The translations under genes were made by a program, and so were the position numbers. From Chthoniobacterales bacterium (lineage in GTDB: Bacteria > Verrucomicrobiota > Verrucomicrobiia > Chthoniobacterales > UBA10450): 7,444 nucleotides of DNA. Every line of letters starts with the position of its first letter. The stretch's first letter is position 1. The stretch covers positions 1-7,444 of the forward strand of contig JACCZQ010000177.1 of assembly GCA_013695905.1 (NCBI GenBank). Reading direction: 5' to 3'. The notes under the pieces are model-generated. The model had not been told where the DNA came from. It saw nothing but the letters and a program-made list of their open reading frames with translations, and ran no database searches. Positions 5,299 through 7,444 of the stretch are shown here, one piece after another.

Positions 5299-5550
5299 CG
5301 TCGCTGCGGAACGGCACCCGCGCGCTCGAACTCGCCACAAAAGGCGGTGCAGCTCTCCGGTGGCAGCGATCCCATCTTCATCCGAACGCTGGCGGCTGCT
5401 TATGCGGAGGCGGGCCGGTTTAGCGAAGCAATCGAAGCGGCGCGACAGGCACTGCCACTCGCGGAAGTAGCGGGGATTTCCGCGCTCGCGGACGATCTGC
5501 GGAACAACCTCGAGAATTTCCGCCGCGGCTTTCCGGTACGCGATGCCTCG
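5296..5550 (+). pseudogene. C-terminal fragment of a TPR protein, frameshifted
   Basis: Homology starts as ASLRNGTRALELATK in one frame and continues in the next frame as KAVQLSGGSDPIFIRTLAAA, followed by YAEAGRFSEAIEAARQALPL and a tail ending in FRRGFPVRD. The AAAYAEAGRFSEAIEAARQAL stretch is a classic TPR helix pair. The RNG...A..LA..A..L.GG...TLAAAYAEAGRF...A pattern is the C-terminal end of TPR proteins common in Verrucomicrobiota (recalled, not searched). The frames join if one A is removed from the four-A run at 5339-5342. The stop is also lost: the frame reads past the expected end, although a TAG lies one frame away at about 5550. No start is present. It differs from the end of the intact TPR gene on the other strand, so it is not a duplicate of that end. 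Confidence 0.72.
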
Positions 5551-5562
5551 TTAGTTAGCCGG

Positions 5563-5580
5563 TGCGGCCACTCCGCCGCA
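5563..5580 (-). terminator. Hairpin just after the TolB-like/TPR gene
   Basis: TGCGGC (5563-5568) and GCCGCA (5575-5580) form a perfect 6-bp stem with a 6-nt loop, 10 bases past the stop codon at 5591 on the minus strand. There is no T-tract after it, so it is only a plausible terminator by position. Confidence 0.3.
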
Positions 5581-5590
5581 GCCCTGAGAT

Positions 5591-7444
5591 TTATTTCGGG
5601 GCGAGAGACTGGAGAATTTTTTCGAACGCCGGTTCGCCCCGGAGCGGATCCCAATAGGGATGCAGCGCGAGATGTCCGTAGCTCCAAAAGCTTGGAACGG
5701 AAGTGGCGCGTTCGAGTTGCTGGAGCGCCAGCTCTTTCTCGCCGACCCAGGCGTAGATTACCGCGAGATAGCCGACCAGCACGGCACCGTCGAGCGCGTC
5801 GTTGCTGATCGGTTCCAGCTCGACGGCCCGCAGGCCGGCGCGAATCGCCTCCTCCTTCTCGCCGAGCGCGGCGTGCGCAAGACCGAGAACGCACCAGGTG
5901 CCGGGGTGATTCCCGAGTTTTTGCACCATCTGTGCGGCTTCGTCGCGGGTGGCGATAAACGCCTGCCGCGCGGTGTTTTCGTCCCCGCGGAGCCGCGCCG
6001 CGAGGCCTTCGCACCAGGTCCGCGGGAACGGAACAGAGGCCATGTGACAGCCGTCGGGGCTGAGCTGCGCCAGAGCGCGCTCGGCGGCGGCGGAGTCGCG
6101 GGCGTGGAAGGCGAAGTCGATCCACTGGTCGGCGATGGCGGGAGCGGCGGCGGGGTTGGCGCTGACGGCACTCTCGATGGCAGTCCGCAACAGCCGGGTG
6201 TCGGCGCGCCAGTTCATGTCCAAGGCGGCACGCTGCAGGCGGGGGACGAGGTCGTTAGGCGCGAGGGCGATGGCGCGGTCGAGGGTGGCGGCCATTTCAG
6301 GAAAGCGGCGCTGGATCAGGTAGGTTAACGATAGTTGCTGCAGGGTGAATGGATTGCGCGGGTCGAGCTCGAAGGCGCGGTTGAAGTTTCGCGTAGAATC
6401 TTCCCAGCGGCCCTGGCGGCGATCGATGTAGGCGGTGAGGAGCGGCGCCATGGGATCGTTAGGCAGGAGCCGCTCGGCGATGGCGAGCTCCTGGCGGGCG
6501 CGGTCGTAGTCGCTGTAGCCCCAGTAAAGATGCTTCGCGAGGGCGAGGTGCGCTTCGCCGGAATCCGGGCGCAGCCGGCGCACATGGCCGATCGCGCTTT
6601 CGGCGAGGGCGAGGCGGGCCGGTGTGCCATCGAAGCGGAAGTAGAGCTGATCGTGCGCGTGTGCGAGCTGGTAATAGGCGGCGAAGAAATTCGGGTCGCG
6701 CCTGACCGCCTGCGTCAGCATATCGGCCGCCTGGGTCAGGTCGATCTGGGCATTGGCACTGAAGACGGAGGCGTCGATGAGGCGTTTGCCGCCGGCGTAG
6801 AGTTCGTAGGCGGTGAAGTCATCGGTGGGCCGCTCTTCCACGGCGGCTTTTTCCTCGGGGGAAAGACGGAGCCGCAGCTGCGCGACGATGCGTTGGGCAA
6901 TTTCGCTCTGGATGGCAAAGACATCGGCGAGCTCGCCATCGTAGCGATCGCCCCACACCTGCGCGTGGGTGTTGGCCTCGATAAGCTGTGCGTGGACGCG
7001 GACGCGGTTGCCGATTCGCTGCACGTTTCCCTGGAGCAGGTGCGACACGTCGAGACCGCGCGCGATCTCGCGGAGGTTCCGCTGCAGCTCGGGCTTGTAT
7101 TGCATGACGGAGGTGCGGTTGATCACCTTCAAGCCGCGGACTTTCGAGAGGTCGGTGAGGATTTCGTCCTGCACGCCATCGACGAAAGAGGTGTTCGTCG
7201 TCTCGTCGCTGAGGTCGCCGAACGGAAGGACTGCGATGCTCCTGCCGGTCCCTGGTTTTGGGAACAGGAACACGGCAGCGCCGATCGCGGCGGCGAGGAG
7301 CAGACCGAGGGCAGCGAAGGTGCGTTTACGTGCCGGTGAGCTGCTCGTGGAGCGTTTCAAGGCGTCGCTGATCTTCGCGAGGCGACGACGCTGCAGCCGG
7401 AGTTTCTCGGGAAGGGCGGGATTGCCGAGGCCGTCTTTGCAGAG
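5591..7444 (-). CDS. Membrane-anchored TolB-like/TPR protein, 5' end outside window
   Basis: The frame runs open to the window edge (617 residues visible), so the true N-terminus is not seen; a TTG at 7360 is the only start-like codon in the window and need not be used. Numbering from the edge, a basic region (about 14-43) precedes a membrane helix (about 44-61). A TolB-N/FlgO-type alpha/beta domain follows (about 69-193), opening SIAVLPFGDLSDETTNTSFV with LLQGNVQRIGNRVRVHAQLI inside. The rest (about 215-617) is helical repeats of TPR type, for example AADMLTQAVRRDPNFFAAYY and TLDRAIALAPNDLVPRLQRA, ending HPYWDPLRGEPAFEKILQS then LAPK. Proteins of this design often carry an N-terminal signalling module (adenylate cyclase, kinase or winged-helix domain) before the helix. 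Here that part is off-window and the visible 28 residues before the TTG identify none. The TolB-like and TPR parts probably lie outside the inner membrane as a protein-binding scaffold. The function is not defined. Confidence 0.88.
   Translation of the reverse strand, partial: LCKDGLGNPALPEKLRLQRRRLAKISDALKRSTSSSPARKRTFAALGLLLAAAIGAAVFLFPKPGTGRSIAVLPFGDLSDETTNTSFVDGVQDEILTDLSKVRGLKVINRTSVMQYKPELQRNLREIARGLDVSHLLQGNVQRIGNRVRVHAQLIEANTHAQVWGDRYDGELADVFAIQSEIAQRIVAQLRLRLSPEEKAAVEERPTDDFTAYELYAGGKRLIDASVFSANAQIDLTQAADMLTQAVRRDPNFFAAYYQLAHAHDQLYFRFDGTPARLALAESAIGHVRRLRPDSGEAHLALAKHLYWGYSDYDRARQELAIAERLLPNDPMAPLLTAYIDRRQGRWEDSTRNFNRAFELDPRNPFTLQQLSLTYLIQRRFPEMAATLDRAIALAPNDLVPRLQRAALDMNWRADTRLLRTAIESAVSANPAAAPAIADQWIDFAFHARDSAAAERALAQLSPDGCHMASVPFPRTWCEGLAARLRGDENTARQAFIATRDEAAQMVQKLGNHPGTWCVLGLAHAALGEKEEAIRAGLRAVELEPISNDALDGAVLVGYLAVIYAWVGEKELALQQLERATSVPSFWSYGHLALHPYWDPLRGEPAFEKILQSLAPK

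Noticed and set aside
6335..7339. Long plus-strand open frame of 334 codons
   Set aside because: It is fully antisense to the TolB-like/TPR gene, whose domains and ending are clearly recognisable. The opposite frame has no recognisable domain.

Overview
The window is GC-rich bacterial DNA with densely packed genes. The mix of protein types suggests Verrucomicrobiota, possibly the Chthoniobacterales/Opitutus side. The pointers are a TolB-like/TPR protein with a conserved WDPLRG...LAPK tail, remnants of DUF748 and verrucomicrobial-style TPR genes, and small DUF2934 and CWPGYEP-type proteins. This placement is recognition from memory, not a search; Acidobacteriota or another soil phylum is possible.

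Layout. A tRNA-Val(GAC) with encoded CCA (140-214) is followed by a convergent small DUF2934 gene (250-534, minus). Divergent from that is a two-gene operon: gmhA, sedoheptulose-7-phosphate isomerase (646-1251), and a DUF2254 four-helix membrane protein (1251-2612), overlapping by one base (TGATG). A 425-base gap (2613-3037) separates the DUF2254 gene from a convergent MscS-type mechanosensitive channel gene (3038-4192, minus). The gap is not empty: it holds a multi-hairpin, near-palindromic repeat symmetric about base 2808. Upstream of the channel gene, on the same strand, lies a 77-residue Cys-rich zinc-ribbon protein (4321-4554). Before it is a small Lys-rich CWPGYEP protein that is readable only across a one-base frameshift (4621-4775).

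From about 4845 to 5550 the window is a scrapyard of abutting gene pieces: the DNA-binding half of an OmpR/PhoB response regulator (minus), the N-terminal membrane anchor of a DUF748/AsmA-like protein (plus), and the C-terminal end of a TPR protein (plus, with its own one-base frameshift). None is complete. The last feature is a large membrane-anchored TolB-like/TPR protein (5591-7444, minus), whose 5' end lies beyond the window.

How the genes work together. gmhA belongs to ADP-heptose/LPS-core synthesis. DUF2254 and MscS are envelope membrane proteins, and the truncated pieces also come from envelope or signalling genes. I see no phage, CRISPR, toxin-antitoxin or defence module, and no convincing new multi-gene system. 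The observations most worth checking are the near-palindromic element, the three-fragment mosaic and the frameshifted Lys-rich gene.
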